Origin: Sulfuricurvum kujiense DSM 16994
GTDB taxonomy: Bacteria; Campylobacterota; Campylobacteria; Campylobacterales; Sulfurimonadaceae
Reading direction: 5' to 3'
NCBI RefSeq assembly: GCF_000183725.1
Contig: NC_014762.1
Coordinates: forward strand, 1,364,001-1,428,000
DNA: 64,000 nt
Part shown: positions 54,971 to 64,000 of the stretch, piece after piece
Position numbering within the stretch: position 1 is the stretch's first letter
Layout: every line of letters starts with the position of its first letter
Made by a program: the position numbers and the translations under genes
The notes under the pieces: generated by a model
Databases searched by the model: none
Seen by the model: only the letters and a program-made list of their open reading frames with translations
What the model was told of the DNA's origin: nothing

Positions 54971-56856
54971 AGTTTATTGGCAATCGTTTTAATCTCATTA
55001 ACGAGTGCCTGTTGACGGGCATATATATACTCGATCAGATAACTCTCATACGGCTCGGCAAGCATGAGTTCCACGACTACCTTGGTAAACTCGTCCCCTT
55101 CTTGAATATACTGTATTTTCCCGGCGATAACCATGGTTACCATACCGCCCTCAAATCGCTCAAGGGGGAGATTGAATTGCAGATTGACTTTGGAATCCAG
55201 TTTTAACGGAACTTTTGAAACGCTTAATTTACACGCAATCGATTTTATCGAAATATCTAAAATCGTACCGGAGATGACGCTTTTGGCAGTCGCAATCGTA
55301 ACGTGCATTCTATGGTCGCTTTGTATCCTGATATATTGACGGTTATTGCCGGAAGCTTCCAACGGCTCAAAATTAGACAGGACGGCAATTTTTTTAGCTA
55401 CATCAACGATCTTGACACTGGCAAGGATGTCGAAAGGGATATTGGTCCCTTGAATCACGACGTGCTGTTCAAGTTTCATCGCATATCCCTGAATTTTTTC
55501 TATAGAAAGATACACCGTCTCGTTCGAAATTTTGACAATCTGTGCTGCCGTACTGATCCGAATTCCTTTATAAAAGTTCAAAACCTTTACCGGGGTCTTG
55601 GACATAATCATTTTTTCAAGATAATGGAGCGCATGTTCCTGCTCATCCACTGATTCTTGCGGCGATGCGGAAATTTCAAAATGGACTAAATGGGCCAAAT
55701 CCCTAGAGAGGAGCTGCTTGTGTTTGATATGATCGATAATTCCGATTGCTTTGTTGAGCTCGACGCCGTGCATATCGATGATAAACGAATCTATGACCAG
55801 CGATGCCCCGTCAACCGATGCTTCAAGCTTCAGATTTTGATGAAACTTCTCCAACGATTTTTTCAGTTCATCCAAAGAAGCCCTGGATGCGATAAGGGTA
55901 TAAATATGTTTATTCCATTGCGCGATCTCTATATCATCTTTAAAATGGACTTGTGCAAGTTCAATCATCTCTTTACACAGATCGTTGAATATATTTTCAT
56001 CGTGCATCTCAATGATTTTATCCGAATTCTCAATATGCATAATAATAATCGGGATAGCTTCATTTTCACCTTTGTGAATGACAAAAGCATCTTTTAAAAG
56101 TTCGATAAATCCCATTCGGTTATGAAGCTGTTTTTCATTTTTCAGCGGCACAAGCAAAGGAGCCATACTTACGAGATACTCCCCGTCATTAAGAGGCTGG
56201 TTTGTCACCAAATATTCTTTTATTTCGCCTTCGGTATCTTCTTTAGAAATAATTTTTTGAGCAATGCCGGAAGATTTAAACATATCCGCCATATCTTTGT
56301 CATGAAAGTAATGGTTCAGTTCATCTAAATTTTTAATTCCGAATTTTCGTTTAAAAGCTTCATTGACGTATACCGCTTTTGCTTGCTTATGAATCCAAAA
56401 AAGGTTAGTGGAAAATTCAGAAATCATCCGCTCATAGTTGTTCACGATAGACTCATTGTGTTTTTTCACCAAAGTTGAAAAAACAGCCATCATCGTTTTG
56501 ACAAATTCTTCTTCATTTGAGGGGACGAAACTTACATTCGCAACACGGAAATAAAGCGCAATTTTATAAAGATTGATGTTAGAATAATCGGGAGTCAAAA
56601 TGATGGTTTCGAGAGGATTGAGCAAAGAAACCGCATTTTTGAGCGAAGGTTTTTTAAAAAATTCGTATGACCCGCATGCAATCAATAAGTGGCATGAAGT
56701 AGGAGAAGTTTCGGAAATGATTTTTTCCGGAGATTTCAAGCTGACAGTTCGAAAAACATCCTCCGCATATTCCTGGAACGGTAAAACAAATCCCTCTTCA
56801 TGAACGATAAGAAGATCAAAGTGCTTAGCATATTTGGCAATTTTTTGAATGGACAC
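54967..56856 (-). CDS. multi-domain signalling protein: receiver-like, PAS, degenerate GGDEF, PilZ-like
   Basis: 629 residues. The N-terminal 120 residues resemble a receiver fold without a clear phospho-Asp. A PAS-like part follows (NLFWIHKQAKAVYVNEAFKRKFG). The middle (about 250-380) has a GGDEF-like order but no GGDEF. The C-terminus has RIQSDHR and ILDISIKSIACKLSV, a degenerate PilZ pattern. It probably senses and relays rather than makes c-di-GMP. Shares style with the 37263-38363 protein. Confidence 0.6.
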   Translation of the reverse strand: MSIQKIAKYAKHFDLLIVHEEGFVLPFQEYAEDVFRTVSLKSPEKIISETSPTSCHLLIACGSYEFFKKPSLKNAVSLLNPLETIILTPDYSNINLYKIALYFRVANVSFVPSNEEEFVKTMMAVFSTLVKKHNESIVNNYERMISEFSTNLFWIHKQAKAVYVNEAFKRKFGIKNLDELNHYFHDKDMADMFKSSGIAQKIISKEDTEGEIKEYLVTNQPLNDGEYLVSMAPLLVPLKNEKQLHNRMGFIELLKDAFVIHKGENEAIPIIIMHIENSDKIIEMHDENIFNDLCKEMIELAQVHFKDDIEIAQWNKHIYTLIASRASLDELKKSLEKFHQNLKLEASVDGASLVIDSFIIDMHGVELNKAIGIIDHIKHKQLLSRDLAHLVHFEISASPQESVDEQEHALHYLEKMIMSKTPVKVLNFYKGIRISTAAQIVKISNETVYLSIEKIQGYAMKLEQHVVIQGTNIPFDILASVKIVDVAKKIAVLSNFEPLEASGNNRQYIRIQSDHRMHVTIATAKSVISGTILDISIKSIACKLSVSKVPLKLDSKVNLQFNLPLERFEGGMVTMVIAGKIQYIQEGDEFTKVVVELMLAEPYESYLIEYIYARQQALVNEIKTIANKL

Positions 56857-57002
56857 CTGTATCCCTAAGGTTTTAAAATTTATCGGTTATTAAATATAGA
56901 CTATATTATACCAAATCTGATTCTAACACTTTCAAAAAGCACTCAAAGCTGCCTTAAACGGAGTTTCTGCTAAGATTGTAAAAAAGATATAGGAAATTTT
57001 AC

Positions 57003-58301
57003 ATGCTCCGTTTTGCCCCAAGCCCGACCGGCGATATGCACATCGGCAATCTTCGTGTCGCTTTGTTTAATTATATATCCTCTGTACAGCGTGAAGAACC
57101 TCTCCTGATCCGTATTGAAGATACCGATAAAGAGCGCAATATCCCCGGAAAAGATAAAGAGATATTTGAGATTTTGGCACTTTTCGGGATCCAATACCAA
57201 GAACAGCAGCTTCAAAGCGATAATCTCCGTTTTCATCGGGCAATGGCGTTACAGCTTCTTCAGGATAAAAAAGCATTTAACTGTTTTTGTGCTCCCGAAA
57301 CACTAGATGCTAAACGAGAATCGGCAATAGAGGGGAAAACTGCCTACCGTTATGACGGTGCTTGCGAAAATCTCCCCCCGGAAGAAGTTATCGACAATCC
57401 GCTTCCTTTCACGATCCGTCTTAAAAAACCTGATCACGCTATTACCGTCACCGACATCATTAAAGGGGAATCGACGTTCGTCCCCGATGACATTGACAGC
57501 TTTATTTTGATGCGTGCCGACAAATACCCTACCTATAATTTCGCATGTGCGGTAGATGACATGCTCGCCGATGTATCATTGATCATTCGCGGCGAAGATC
57601 ATCTGAGTAATACCCCTAAACAAATAGCGATCCATGAAGCGCTCGGATATACGAAAAAAGTCGAATATGCCCATCTGCCGATCATCCTCGGAAATGATGG
57701 AAAAAAGATGTCGAAACGCGATGACGCTTCGAGTGTAAAGTGGCTCCTTGAAGAGGGATACGTGCCTGAGGCGATCAGCAATTACCTCATATTAATGGGC
57801 AATAAAACACCCGTTGAAATTTTTAGCCTAAAAGAGGCGATCAAGTGGTTCGATCTTAAAACGATTTCAAAAGCCCCTGCCCGTTTCGATATCGACAAAC
57901 TTAAATTTATCAACCGTGAACATCTCAAAGGGCTCGATCCGAAAGAGCTATCGCGTTATGTCGGGTTTGCCGACGAAGAGATAGGAAATCTCGCAAAACT
58001 TTTCCTCGAAGAGGCGAGTACGCTCAAAGAGCTCCGCACAAAAATCAGGGCTGTTTTCGGTGCTAAAACTGTTCCGGATGAGTACAAAGAGGAATTTGAA
58101 ATCTTACGTGAGCTGACCTTGAAAGCACCGCATTTCGATGATTACGAGGCATATAAAACATATCTGATGGAGCACAGCGGTCTCAAAGGAAAAAATCTCT
58201 TGGAGCCGCTTCGTCTTCTTCTAAGCGGAGTTGAACACGGACCTGAAATGGGAGATTTATACATGCACATTAAAAATTATCTGAAAGAGGTGGTCAAATG
58301 A
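57003..58301 (+). CDS. gltX: glutamyl-tRNA synthetase
   Basis: 432 residues. The class I HIGH motif reads [19 protein letters not shown] and KMSKS reads GKKMSKRDD. Campylobacterota have two GltX copies, one charging tRNA-Glu and one tRNA-Gln; which type this is cannot be set here. No zinc-binding Cys cluster is obvious. The stop overlaps the yggT start (ATGA), giving an operon gltX-yggT-slt. Confidence 0.93.
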   Translation: MLRFAPSPTGDMHIGNLRVALFNYISSVQREEPLLIRIEDTDKERNIPGKDKEIFEILALFGIQYQEQQLQSDNLRFHRAMALQLLQDKKAFNCFCAPETLDAKRESAIEGKTAYRYDGACENLPPEEVIDNPLPFTIRLKKPDHAITVTDIIKGESTFVPDDIDSFILMRADKYPTYNFACAVDDMLADVSLIIRGEDHLSNTPKQIAIHEALGYTKKVEYAHLPIILGNDGKKMSKRDDASSVKWLLEEGYVPEAISNYLILMGNKTPVEIFSLKEAIKWFDLKTISKAPARFDIDKLKFINREHLKGLDPKELSRYVGFADEEIGNLAKLFLEEASTLKELRTKIRAVFGAKTVPDEYKEEFEILRELTLKAPHFDDYEAYKTYLMEHSGLKGKNLLEPLRLLLSGVEHGPEMGDLYMHIKNYLKEVVK

Positions 58302-58588
58302 TGGGGGGAATCGTTTCTGGTTTGGGCGGAATCGTCCACTCGCTTATCACCGTTTATATCTGGGTTCTGATTATCGGCGCCCTCCTTTCATGGGTACGCC
58401 CTGATCCTTATAATCCTATCGTTCAGATTATCTACCGTCTTACCGAACCGGCGTATCGCGCGCTCCGCCGCCTTATGCCGACGGTTTTCAACGGGATTGA
58501 CCTTGCGCCGCTGATTTTGGTGATTTTACTTCAAGTTATCGACGTTATTTTGGTGAACGTTATCAACGCATTGGTTTATTCCTCATGA
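58298..58588 (+). CDS. YggT-family membrane protein
   Basis: 96 residues with two hydrophobic segments ([21 protein letters not shown] and [21 protein letters not shown]) and the [18 protein letters not shown] segment of the family. YggT proteins are linked to cell shape or osmotic tolerance in other bacteria. The frame overlaps both neighbours by 4 bases. Confidence 0.88.
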   Translation: MMGGIVSGLGGIVHSLITVYIWVLIIGALLSWVRPDPYNPIVQIIYRLTEPAYRALRRLMPTVFNGIDLAPLILVILLQVIDVILVNVINALVYSS

Positions 58589-60237
58589 TGCGTTCTGCCT
58601 TTTTAGCCCTGCTCCTCACTTCCGGAGCATGGAGTATTACCCTCTCGGATATCAATGACAAACCCGCGTCCCGTCAAAAGAATTTTTTGATCTGGCAGTT
58701 TTTACATCAGGATATCAGCGCTTCGGAAGCGGCTGAAGCGTTCTACCAGGTCGAAAATGTCAACGAACGGTTTTTATTCGACTATGCGAAAAAAACGGAT
58801 GAACCGGAAATCAAATATACGGCAACATGCATGCAAGAGCTGGCATGCAACCTTCCCGTTATCGAACAAGACGACTGCCTCATGCTCGCACTTACTCCGG
58901 CAAAAGCCATAGCCCTTAAACCCGAAGAACGTGAAACTATCGCTGCGCGGCTGAATAACCGATTCGGAAATACCGAATGGCTCCGGGCGATGAATCAGGA
59001 GAGCCTCTATACGTCGACGGATAATCTTACCAATGAGACTACCGTTTTTCGTCTCTCCGGAGCGCTCTATCGGCATGAGAATTTCAATCATCCCCTCTCC
59101 TATGACGTTGTAAACGCGCTGACCCAAAATCCGTATTTTTCCCAAATCGTTTTTCTCACCGTTACCGATCCCGAAATGGTTCAAATGCAGCAGTCGCTTT
59201 GCGCCGTTACAGGCGGCCACTTCGATCCGCAAACCCATTTTTTCCTTGCGATGAACGATATAAAATACGGAAAATTCGACATTGCACTCGAGCATTTAAA
59301 AGAGGCAAAAGGACGTTTCTATTCTCCTATTGATCGGGACAAAAGTACATTCTGGATTTATCAGATCACCAAAGATCAGACCTATCTGGATGAACTCTCC
59401 AAGAGTCTTGATATCAATATGTATGTTCTGTATGCACGCGAGTTGCTCCAGCTTCCGACAGAAAACTATTTCACCTCCCTTCCGACCGTTCATCGCAGCG
59501 ACAGCATCAACGGTATCGATCCGTTTCAATGGCGGGAATTTGCTGAGGAGATTAAAGCTTCGACACCCGATACACTCGTCAATCTAATCGATCGATGCGA
59601 CGGGGACGACTCCGTAGGAGTTCAAGGATATGTACTGGAGCGGACGTATGAGCCGTATATTCATAATTTCACAATGGCTTACGATCAATATATGACCAAT
59701 TTAAGTACCGATCAAAAAGCGCTTGTTTATGCTCTTATGCGGCAGGAAACCCGATTTGTTCCCGGGCTTATTTCACGCTCGTTTGCACTGGGACTAATGC
59801 AGATAATGCCGTTTAATATCGATACTATCAGCAAAGCACATCCGCTTAAGCCGACTACCTATTTTGACATGCTCAAACCTGAAATGAGCATCGCATATTC
59901 AATAGCCCATATGCAGCACTTGATCGATTACCTGCATAACCCGATTTTGATCGCATACGGATATAACGGCGGTATCGGGTCGACAAAACGTCTTTTGATG
60001 AATGGCGGCCGATTTTTACCGGGTGAATTTGAGCCGTTTTTAAGTATGGAACTGATCGGAAATGACGAAAATCGCGAGTACGGCAAGAAGGTTCTTGCCA
60101 ACTATGTTATTTATAAGAAGATTTTTGGGGAGCCGGTGTCACTAAAGGCCATTTTTGATAATTTAATACAACCGAGCCAGTCTGATTATTTTCGAGCCGA
60201 AGCGCTAAAGAAGGTTCAGGCACTGAGTCGAATTTAA
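58585..60237 (+). CDS. slt: soluble lytic murein transglycosylase
   Basis: 550 residues with a signal peptide (AFLALLLTSGAWS), a long helical superhelix region, and a C-terminal SLT domain (about 390-510). The catalytic Glu is in ALMRQETRFVP, with FALGLMQIMP and YNGGIG following. It cleaves the glycan chain of peptidoglycan in the periplasm, leaving 1,6-anhydro-MurNAc. Its last 131 bases are antisense to the lipoprotein gene. Confidence 0.92.
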   Translation: MMRSAFLALLLTSGAWSITLSDINDKPASRQKNFLIWQFLHQDISASEAAEAFYQVENVNERFLFDYAKKTDEPEIKYTATCMQELACNLPVIEQDDCLMLALTPAKAIALKPEERETIAARLNNRFGNTEWLRAMNQESLYTSTDNLTNETTVFRLSGALYRHENFNHPLSYDVVNALTQNPYFSQIVFLTVTDPEMVQMQQSLCAVTGGHFDPQTHFFLAMNDIKYGKFDIALEHLKEAKGRFYSPIDRDKSTFWIYQITKDQTYLDELSKSLDINMYVLYARELLQLPTENYFTSLPTVHRSDSINGIDPFQWREFAEEIKASTPDTLVNLIDRCDGDDSVGVQGYVLERTYEPYIHNFTMAYDQYMTNLSTDQKALVYALMRQETRFVPGLISRSFALGLMQIMPFNIDTISKAHPLKPTTYFDMLKPEMSIAYSIAHMQHLIDYLHNPILIAYGYNGGIGSTKRLLMNGGRFLPGEFEPFLSMELIGNDENREYGKKVLANYVIYKKIFGEPVSLKAIFDNLIQPSQSDYFRAEALKKVQALSRI

Positions 60238-60634
60238 CATAATAATAACGGTTCCAATTGTTTTGGACCGGCATTAGGAGACGTTTAGGGTCTTTTTCGG
60301 AAAGAGGCTCGATAAGCGTCGCCTTTTTGCCGTTTAGGGATAGCGTATAGCCGTTCGATTCCAACTCTCTTGTTTTATAGCCTTTATCGTCATTTTCAAA
60401 ATAAACGGAAACAATAAAGTTTTCACCATCGCTATAGTGCGCCGGATCGGTATTATTAAGATACAAAGATGAAAAAATAGCTTTGGTCTCTAATGAGAGG
60501 ACGATTGCCCCGCTGCGAAGCTGTTCAACCGCACGTTCATGCGCTTCATCCATCTTAAAAAGATCAAATGCCCCTTTTTGCGAACAGCCGCCAAAGACCA
60601 ATAAAGCAGATATTGCTATCCATGAAAACCGCAT
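60107..60634 (-). CDS. putative lipoprotein, unknown function
   Basis: 175 residues. A lipoprotein signal ends LLVFGGCSQK, with Cys17 as the lipid site. The mature part is beta-rich and polar. The C-terminal 43 codons lie opposite the end of slt, and both frames look like real protein (here FDSVPEPSLALRLENNQ). The membrane-anchored protein is not recognised. Confidence 0.7.
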   Translation of the reverse strand: MRFSWIAISALLVFGGCSQKGAFDLFKMDEAHERAVEQLRSGAIVLSLETKAIFSSLYLNNTDPAHYSDGENFIVSVYFENDDKGYKTRELESNGYTLSLNGKKATLIEPLSEKDPKRLLMPVQNNWNRYYYVKFDSVPEPSLALRLENNQTGSVVLNYQKWPLVTPAPQKSSYK

Positions 60635-60707
60635 TATAATCCTTTTGTCATCGAATAATCGTTATTATACGTCAACTCGCCTTAACGAACTTTCAATGAT
60701 TGTTGAC

Positions 60708-60734
60708 TATAATAGCCATTATTTTACATTGAGG
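60708..60734 (+). promoter_or_regulatory. mobB promoter -10 and RBS
   Basis: TATAAT at 60708-60713 predicts a start near 60720. GAGG at 60731-60734 precedes the TTG at 60744. This excludes the reading-frame start at 60483, which lies opposite the lipoprotein gene. Confidence 0.5.
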
Positions 60735-60743
60735 TTGCTTTTT

Positions 60744-61250
60744 TTGAAAAAACGTTTAGCAGTAGCCTTTACCGGCCCCTCCAATAGCGGCAAAACGACG
60801 CTGATTCTGAAAGTTGCACGTAAATTGATTCATGAGCACGCTCTGGACGTCGCCATTATCAAAAATGATCCGAAAGACAAAGCTCAATTTGACGTTCCCG
60901 GAAAAGACAGTTATAAATTCAGCGACACGGGAGCGGAGGTCATCGTCACCTCCCCTACCCGCACCACCTATTTCTCACAGCGCCATAAAGAGCTCGATGA
61001 ACTGGTGGCCCTATTCGGTGATTTCGACGTCCTTCTCGTAGAGGGGTTAAAAAATCTTCCGCTTCCGAGAATCAGTATTTTCAGAGGTACTATCGATACC
61101 GATTATTTTCCATATATGAACGCTTTGGCGATCGATGAGAGTATCGATACCTCGCACTATAGTATCCCTGAGGGAATCGATATTCTCGATCTGAACAACC
61201 CAGACCAGACAATCGAATGGATTTTAACTCACGCAAAGGTAATGCAATGA
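60744..61250 (+). CDS. mobB: molybdopterin-guanine dinucleotide biosynthesis adapter MobB
   Basis: 168 residues from a TTG start. P-loop [15 protein letters not shown], then [21 protein letters not shown] and [18 protein letters not shown], the MobB signature. MobB binds GTP and helps MobA load the Mo cofactor. That supports the Mo-bis-MGD nitrate reductase encoded in this window and other molybdoenzymes. It overlaps fbp by 4 bases. Confidence 0.88.
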   Translation: MKKRLAVAFTGPSNSGKTTLILKVARKLIHEHALDVAIIKNDPKDKAQFDVPGKDSYKFSDTGAEVIVTSPTRTTYFSQRHKELDELVALFGDFDVLLVEGLKNLPLPRISIFRGTIDTDYFPYMNALAIDESIDTSHYSIPEGIDILDLNNPDQTIEWILTHAKVMQ

Positions 61251-62092
61251 ACCCAATTTTAACGGCGATACAAAAAAGCGCTATCCGTATCAAGCACGCG
61301 ATTGATGTAAAAGATATCGGCTATTCCCAAGAGCAAAACAGCTCGGGGGAAACGCAGCTGCAGCTTGATATCCAAAGTGACTTGATCATCGAAGAAGAGC
61401 TGAGCCAAATAGAGGGTGTCCATACGATCGCAAGCGAAGAGAAAGAAGAGCCGATGATTCTAAACGAAAACGGCCACTATTTCATCGCATTCGATCCGTT
61501 AGACGGGTCTTCGCTTGTCGATGTGAATCTCAGTGTCGGATCGATCTTCGGTATTTACGAAGGAGCGTTTACCCCAGAGAAAATGGTCGCTTCGTGCTAC
61601 GTAGTCTACGGGCCTCGAGTTGAACTTGTGTTTGCCTATGAGGGAAAAGTAAAGCTTTATCTCCTCCAAAACGGTGAATTCGAATACGTCAAAGAGATCC
61701 ATTTAAATGAAAAAGGGAAGATTAATGCTCCCGGCGGAACGCAGCAATGCTGGGCTCCGTTTCATAAAACCATGATCGATTCCTTTTTCGCACGCGGTTA
61801 CCGCCTGCGCTACTCCGGCGGTATGGTTCCCGATCTGCATCAGATCCTCCTCAAAGGGGGCGGATTGTTCAGCTATCCCGGTGCGAGCGATAAACCCGAA
61901 GGGAAGCTTAGAATGTTGTTTGAAGTATTTCCTTTCGCATTCATCTTTGAAACAGCAGGAGGAAAAGCGGTTGACGGAACTATACGCGTTTTAGAGAAAA
62001 ACCCGCGCCATGTCCACGATACCAGTCCGTGCTTCTTTGGTTCATGCGATGAAATAAATGAGGTCATAAGTGTCTATGCAGGACAGCAATAG
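61247..62092 (+). CDS. fbp: fructose-1,6-bisphosphatase class I
   Basis: 281 residues, at the short end for class I FBPase. The metal and substrate motifs are [16 protein letters not shown] and [19 protein letters not shown]. It works in gluconeogenesis and hexose synthesis from fixed carbon. The ATG at 61247 overlaps the mobB stop (ATGA). A longer frame from 61217 lies in mobB. Confidence 0.94.
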   Translation: MNPILTAIQKSAIRIKHAIDVKDIGYSQEQNSSGETQLQLDIQSDLIIEEELSQIEGVHTIASEEKEEPMILNENGHYFIAFDPLDGSSLVDVNLSVGSIFGIYEGAFTPEKMVASCYVVYGPRVELVFAYEGKVKLYLLQNGEFEYVKEIHLNEKGKINAPGGTQQCWAPFHKTMIDSFFARGYRLRYSGGMVPDLHQILLKGGGLFSYPGASDKPEGKLRMLFEVFPFAFIFETAGGKAVDGTIRVLEKNPRHVHDTSPCFFGSCDEINEVISVYAGQQ

Positions 62093-62270
62093 CGTTTATG
62101 AAGAACGGCTTGATGCGGCTATGAATGATCTTCAAGAGTGTCAGCAAGTCCAAAATGTGAGCAGCTGCTACGTGTGCGAAAAGTGCATCGGATGTGAAAT
62201 TCGAACGAAATACATCCGAAGTGTTTATGAGAGTATGTCCAAGGGTGAAACCGGCGGATTTGATTTTTAA
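62076..62270 (+). CDS. small Cys-rich protein of unknown function
   Basis: 64 residues with [11 protein letters not shown], a CxxCxxCxxC set that could bind zinc or an Fe-S cluster. It overlaps the end of fbp by 17 bases, so is probably translated with it. A GTG at 62070 would add two residues. A helical N-terminus ([15 protein letters not shown]) precedes the Cys motif. Not recognised. Confidence 0.7.
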   Translation: MQDSNSVYEERLDAAMNDLQECQQVQNVSSCYVCEKCIGCEIRTKYIRSVYESMSKGETGGFDF

Positions 62271-62280
62271 ACCTATCTTC

Positions 62281-62342
62281 GTCATCCCCGACTCGATCGG
62301 GAATCCACTTTCCCCGTCATTTCGTATCAAGTACGGAATGAC
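62281..62342. repeat. palindromic intergenic repeat resembling dRS3-type elements
   Basis: The element begins GTCATCCC and ends GGAATGAC, near-perfect terminal inverted repeats. Inside are two hairpins: CCCGA-CTCGA-TCGGG (62287-62301), and the imperfect palindrome GTCATTTCGTA/TACGGAATGAC (62316-62342). Short GTCAT-CCCG-GGGAAT repeats of this kind are scattered in many genomes, for example Neisseria dRS3. Other copies cannot be checked inside this window. Confidence 0.6.
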
Positions 62343-62386
62343 AAAATAGAACTAGAAAACCCCCTAAACTCTGTTATAATTAACTC

Positions 62387-62704
62387 ATGACAAAAAAAGA
62401 AGAAATCTTAGCCTATCTCTCATCCATCCGCCCGAAATTAGAAAGCGAAGGGATCGAAAAATTAGGATTATTTGGTAGTTATGCACATGAAAGTGCCGTA
62501 TGGGGTAGCGATATCGACATCGTGATGTATACTACTCCCCGTTTTTTACAAGTACATCCCGGATGGGAAGCATTGCGTGTAATCGAAGAACTCCGAAGTG
62601 CTATATCGTATCGTTTCGGCGGGAGACGTGTCGATATTTGTGATCTATCAGGATTAGATGACGTCAAAAGAGATAAATTGCTCAAAGAGGCGATTTATGT
62701 CTGA
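62387..62704 (+). CDS. mntA: MntA-type nucleotidyltransferase antitoxin
   Basis: 105 residues. The minimal nucleotidyltransferase motif GSYAHESAVWGSDID fits GSx10DxD, with the third acidic residue in RRVDICD. In MntA-HepT systems the antitoxin AMPylates a Tyr of the HEPN toxin and blocks it. It overlaps the toxin gene by 8 bases. Other family members act as stand-alone transferases, but the partner makes this role likely. Confidence 0.88.
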   Translation: MTKKEEILAYLSSIRPKLESEGIEKLGLFGSYAHESAVWGSDIDIVMYTTPRFLQVHPGWEALRVIEELRSAISYRFGGRRVDICDLSGLDDVKRDKLLKEAIYV

Positions 62705-63074
62705 TCTTCGTGACGCAGAACGTGTTCAAACCATCATCGAAAAAATCAATCTTATTCTCGAAATTGTCGATGAAAGCGACGGGATAGTTGCCGCGTTATC
62801 GGATACAAAACTCAAACGTCCAGCCATTTTGATGCACCTTGTTGCGATGGCGGAACAGTTTGAAAAACTCAAAAACGATGCCGCTTTCACTATCTTGACT
62901 CACTTTGATCGAGAAGACCTCAAAGGCTCATATGATATACGAAATTTTATCGCTCACGATTATGAGGGGATCAATCTTCCGATTATAGAAATGGTGATTC
63001 GCGAAAAACTCCCTCATATCAGATTATGCGCCATAGAAGCTCTAAAAGTTACCGAAAATCAACCTGCAATTTAA
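62697..63074 (+). CDS. hepT: HepT-type HEPN toxin (RNase)
   Basis: 125 residues, helical. The HEPN active site is RNFIAHDY, R-x4-H-x-Y, with the Tyr that MntA modifies. HEPN toxins cleave tRNA or other RNA. The start at 62697 overlaps mntA; a longer frame from 62658 lies inside mntA. The order is antitoxin then toxin, the reverse of the well-known Shewanella pair. A palindromic repeat precedes the cassette, which suggests a mobile or accessory insertion between fbp and metG. Confidence 0.88.
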   Translation: MSDLRDAERVQTIIEKINLILEIVDESDGIVAALSDTKLKRPAILMHLVAMAEQFEKLKNDAAFTILTHFDREDLKGSYDIRNFIAHDYEGINLPIIEMVIREKLPHIRLCAIEALKVTENQPAI

Positions 63075-63157
63075 TACTTTCAAATGTAACACCCGATAGA
63101 ATTACGATAATTATTCCATCAATACTGTACGCACGGTCAATTTGTCTAAGGATACCA

Positions 63158-64000
63158 ATGAAAAACTATATTACTACCCCAATTTATTATGTCAACGGTG
63201 AAGCTCATATCGGTCATGCCTACACTACCTTTATTGCCGACACGTTAGCCCGCCATTCGCGCCTCATCGGAAATGAGACCTATTTTCTGACCGGTACCGA
63301 CGAACACGGTCAAAAAATCGAAGAATCGGCAGTAAAACAAAATAAACCGACGCAACAGTTCGCCGATGAGATCAGCGCCACGTTCCGAAATCTGTGGGAT
63401 GAGTTTAATATCAGTTACGATCAATTTATCCGAACGACGGATGATGCCCATAAAAAAGGGGTTCAAGCCGCATTTTTGAAAATGTTCGAAAACGGTGACA
63501 TCTATAAAGATTTTTATGAGGGGAACTATTGCGTCAGCTGTGAAACTTTTTTCCCGGAATCACAGCTTATGGACGGCGGATGCTGTCCTGACTGCGGAAG
63601 AGCGACCACCATCGTCAAAGAAGAGAGCTACTTTTTCCGTCTCTCCAAATACGAAAAACCGCTATTGGACTATTATGAAGCCCATCCGGAATTTATCCTC
63701 CCGAAATCTCGCCGCAACGAAGTAATCAGCTTCGTCAAGGGTGGCCTTAACGATCTTTCGGTCACACGCACCAGCTTTAGCTGGGGAGTGCATTTGCCCG
63801 AATCATTGAACGAGCCGAAGCACGTTATGTACGTTTGGCTTGATGCGCTGATGAACTACGTCACCGCTCTGGGATACGGCTCCGATGAATCGAAAATGCT
63901 CTTTTGGCCGGCAAACGTTCAGCTTGTCGGGAAGGATATCCTCCGATTCCATGCCATTTACTGGCCGGCATTTTTGATGAGTCTCGGCCTTCCGCTCCCA
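63158..64000 (+). CDS. metG: methionyl-tRNA synthetase (5' part; continues beyond window)
   Basis: The visible 281 residues are open to the last base. HIGH motif in TTPIYYVNGEAHIGHAYTT, then TGTDEHGQKIEESA. A zinc knuckle appears as CVSCETFFPESQL with CCPDCGR, and VMYVWLDALMNYVTALGY follows. It charges tRNA-Met and initiator tRNA. An AAGGA RBS precedes the ATG. The KMSKS motif lies beyond the edge. Confidence 0.95.
   Translation, partial: MKNYITTPIYYVNGEAHIGHAYTTFIADTLARHSRLIGNETYFLTGTDEHGQKIEESAVKQNKPTQQFADEISATFRNLWDEFNISYDQFIRTTDDAHKKGVQAAFLKMFENGDIYKDFYEGNYCVSCETFFPESQLMDGGCCPDCGRATTIVKEESYFFRLSKYEKPLLDYYEAHPEFILPKSRRNEVISFVKGGLNDLSVTRTSFSWGVHLPESLNEPKHVMYVWLDALMNYVTALGYGSDESKMLFWPANVQLVGKDILRFHAIYWPAFLMSLGLPLP

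Noticed and set aside
60483-60743. N-terminal extension of mobB
   Set aside because: It would lie upstream of the TATAAT at 60708 and opposite the lipoprotein gene; the P-loop begins right after the TTG at 60744.
1-64000. CRISPR array, tRNA or rRNA genes, prophage or insertion sequence
   Set aside because: No regularly spaced repeats, cloverleaf-forming segments, transposase, integrase or phage structural genes were recognised on either strand.

Overview
The window looks like chromosomal DNA of a free-living, motile Campylobacterota (Epsilonproteobacteria) of the Sulfuricurvum/Sulfurimonas type. The basis is the gene content: a fused ResB-CcsA cytochrome c synthase of about 1040 residues, a CheX-FliN-FliO set, KtrAB, Campylobacter-like DnaJ and GltX, and moderate GC content. 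The species assignment is inference; no marker RNA gene is present. No tRNA, rRNA, CRISPR array, prophage or insertion sequence was seen.

Layout. 1-5665: a minus-strand operon running from hemH through a HAD phosphatase, a membrane coiled-coil protein and a DUF695/RraB-type protein to an MFS-acyltransferase fusion. 5792-12031: an NlpC/P60 hydrolase, a PAS-GGDEF-EAL protein, an FAD oxidoreductase and glyS. 12214-17085: an oxidative-stress/iron group (superoxide reductase-like protein, ferritin-like protein with an ankyrin partner) plus a divergent family-4 UDG, a periplasmic protein, a Crp/Fnr regulator and a thioesterase.

17228-30853 is the most coherent block: a complete nitrate assimilation region. 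It has two nitrate uptake routes (NarK and NrtABD), a porin, siroheme synthesis (SUMT), ferredoxin-type nitrite reductase, a molybdopterin nitrate reductase, an Rrf2 regulator with IscR-like Fe-S ligands, and a PP2C phosphatase-protein kinase fusion. Its three transcription units share a perfect palindrome, TGATTA-N5-TAATCA, each exactly 31 nt upstream of a -10 box. Each is followed by a related leader starting AGA(T/C)AAAA at the predicted +1. This is the strongest regulatory signal in the window and defines a small regulon.

30902-50151: housekeeping and transport genes (K+ channel with RCK domains, hrpB, recR, dnaJ, PilZ-like protein, ccsBA, gdhA, polA, HDOD protein, uvrA, TauE-type permease). 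50280-54970: a flagellar switch group (CheX-like, FliN, FliO-like), a DTW protein, and KtrB-KtrA. KtrB appears to start at an ATA codon. 54967-64000: a PAS/GGDEF-like/PilZ protein, gltX-yggT-slt, a lipoprotein overlapping slt tail to tail, mobB-fbp, a Cys-rich small protein, a palindromic repeat, an MntA-HepT toxin-antitoxin pair, and the start of metG.
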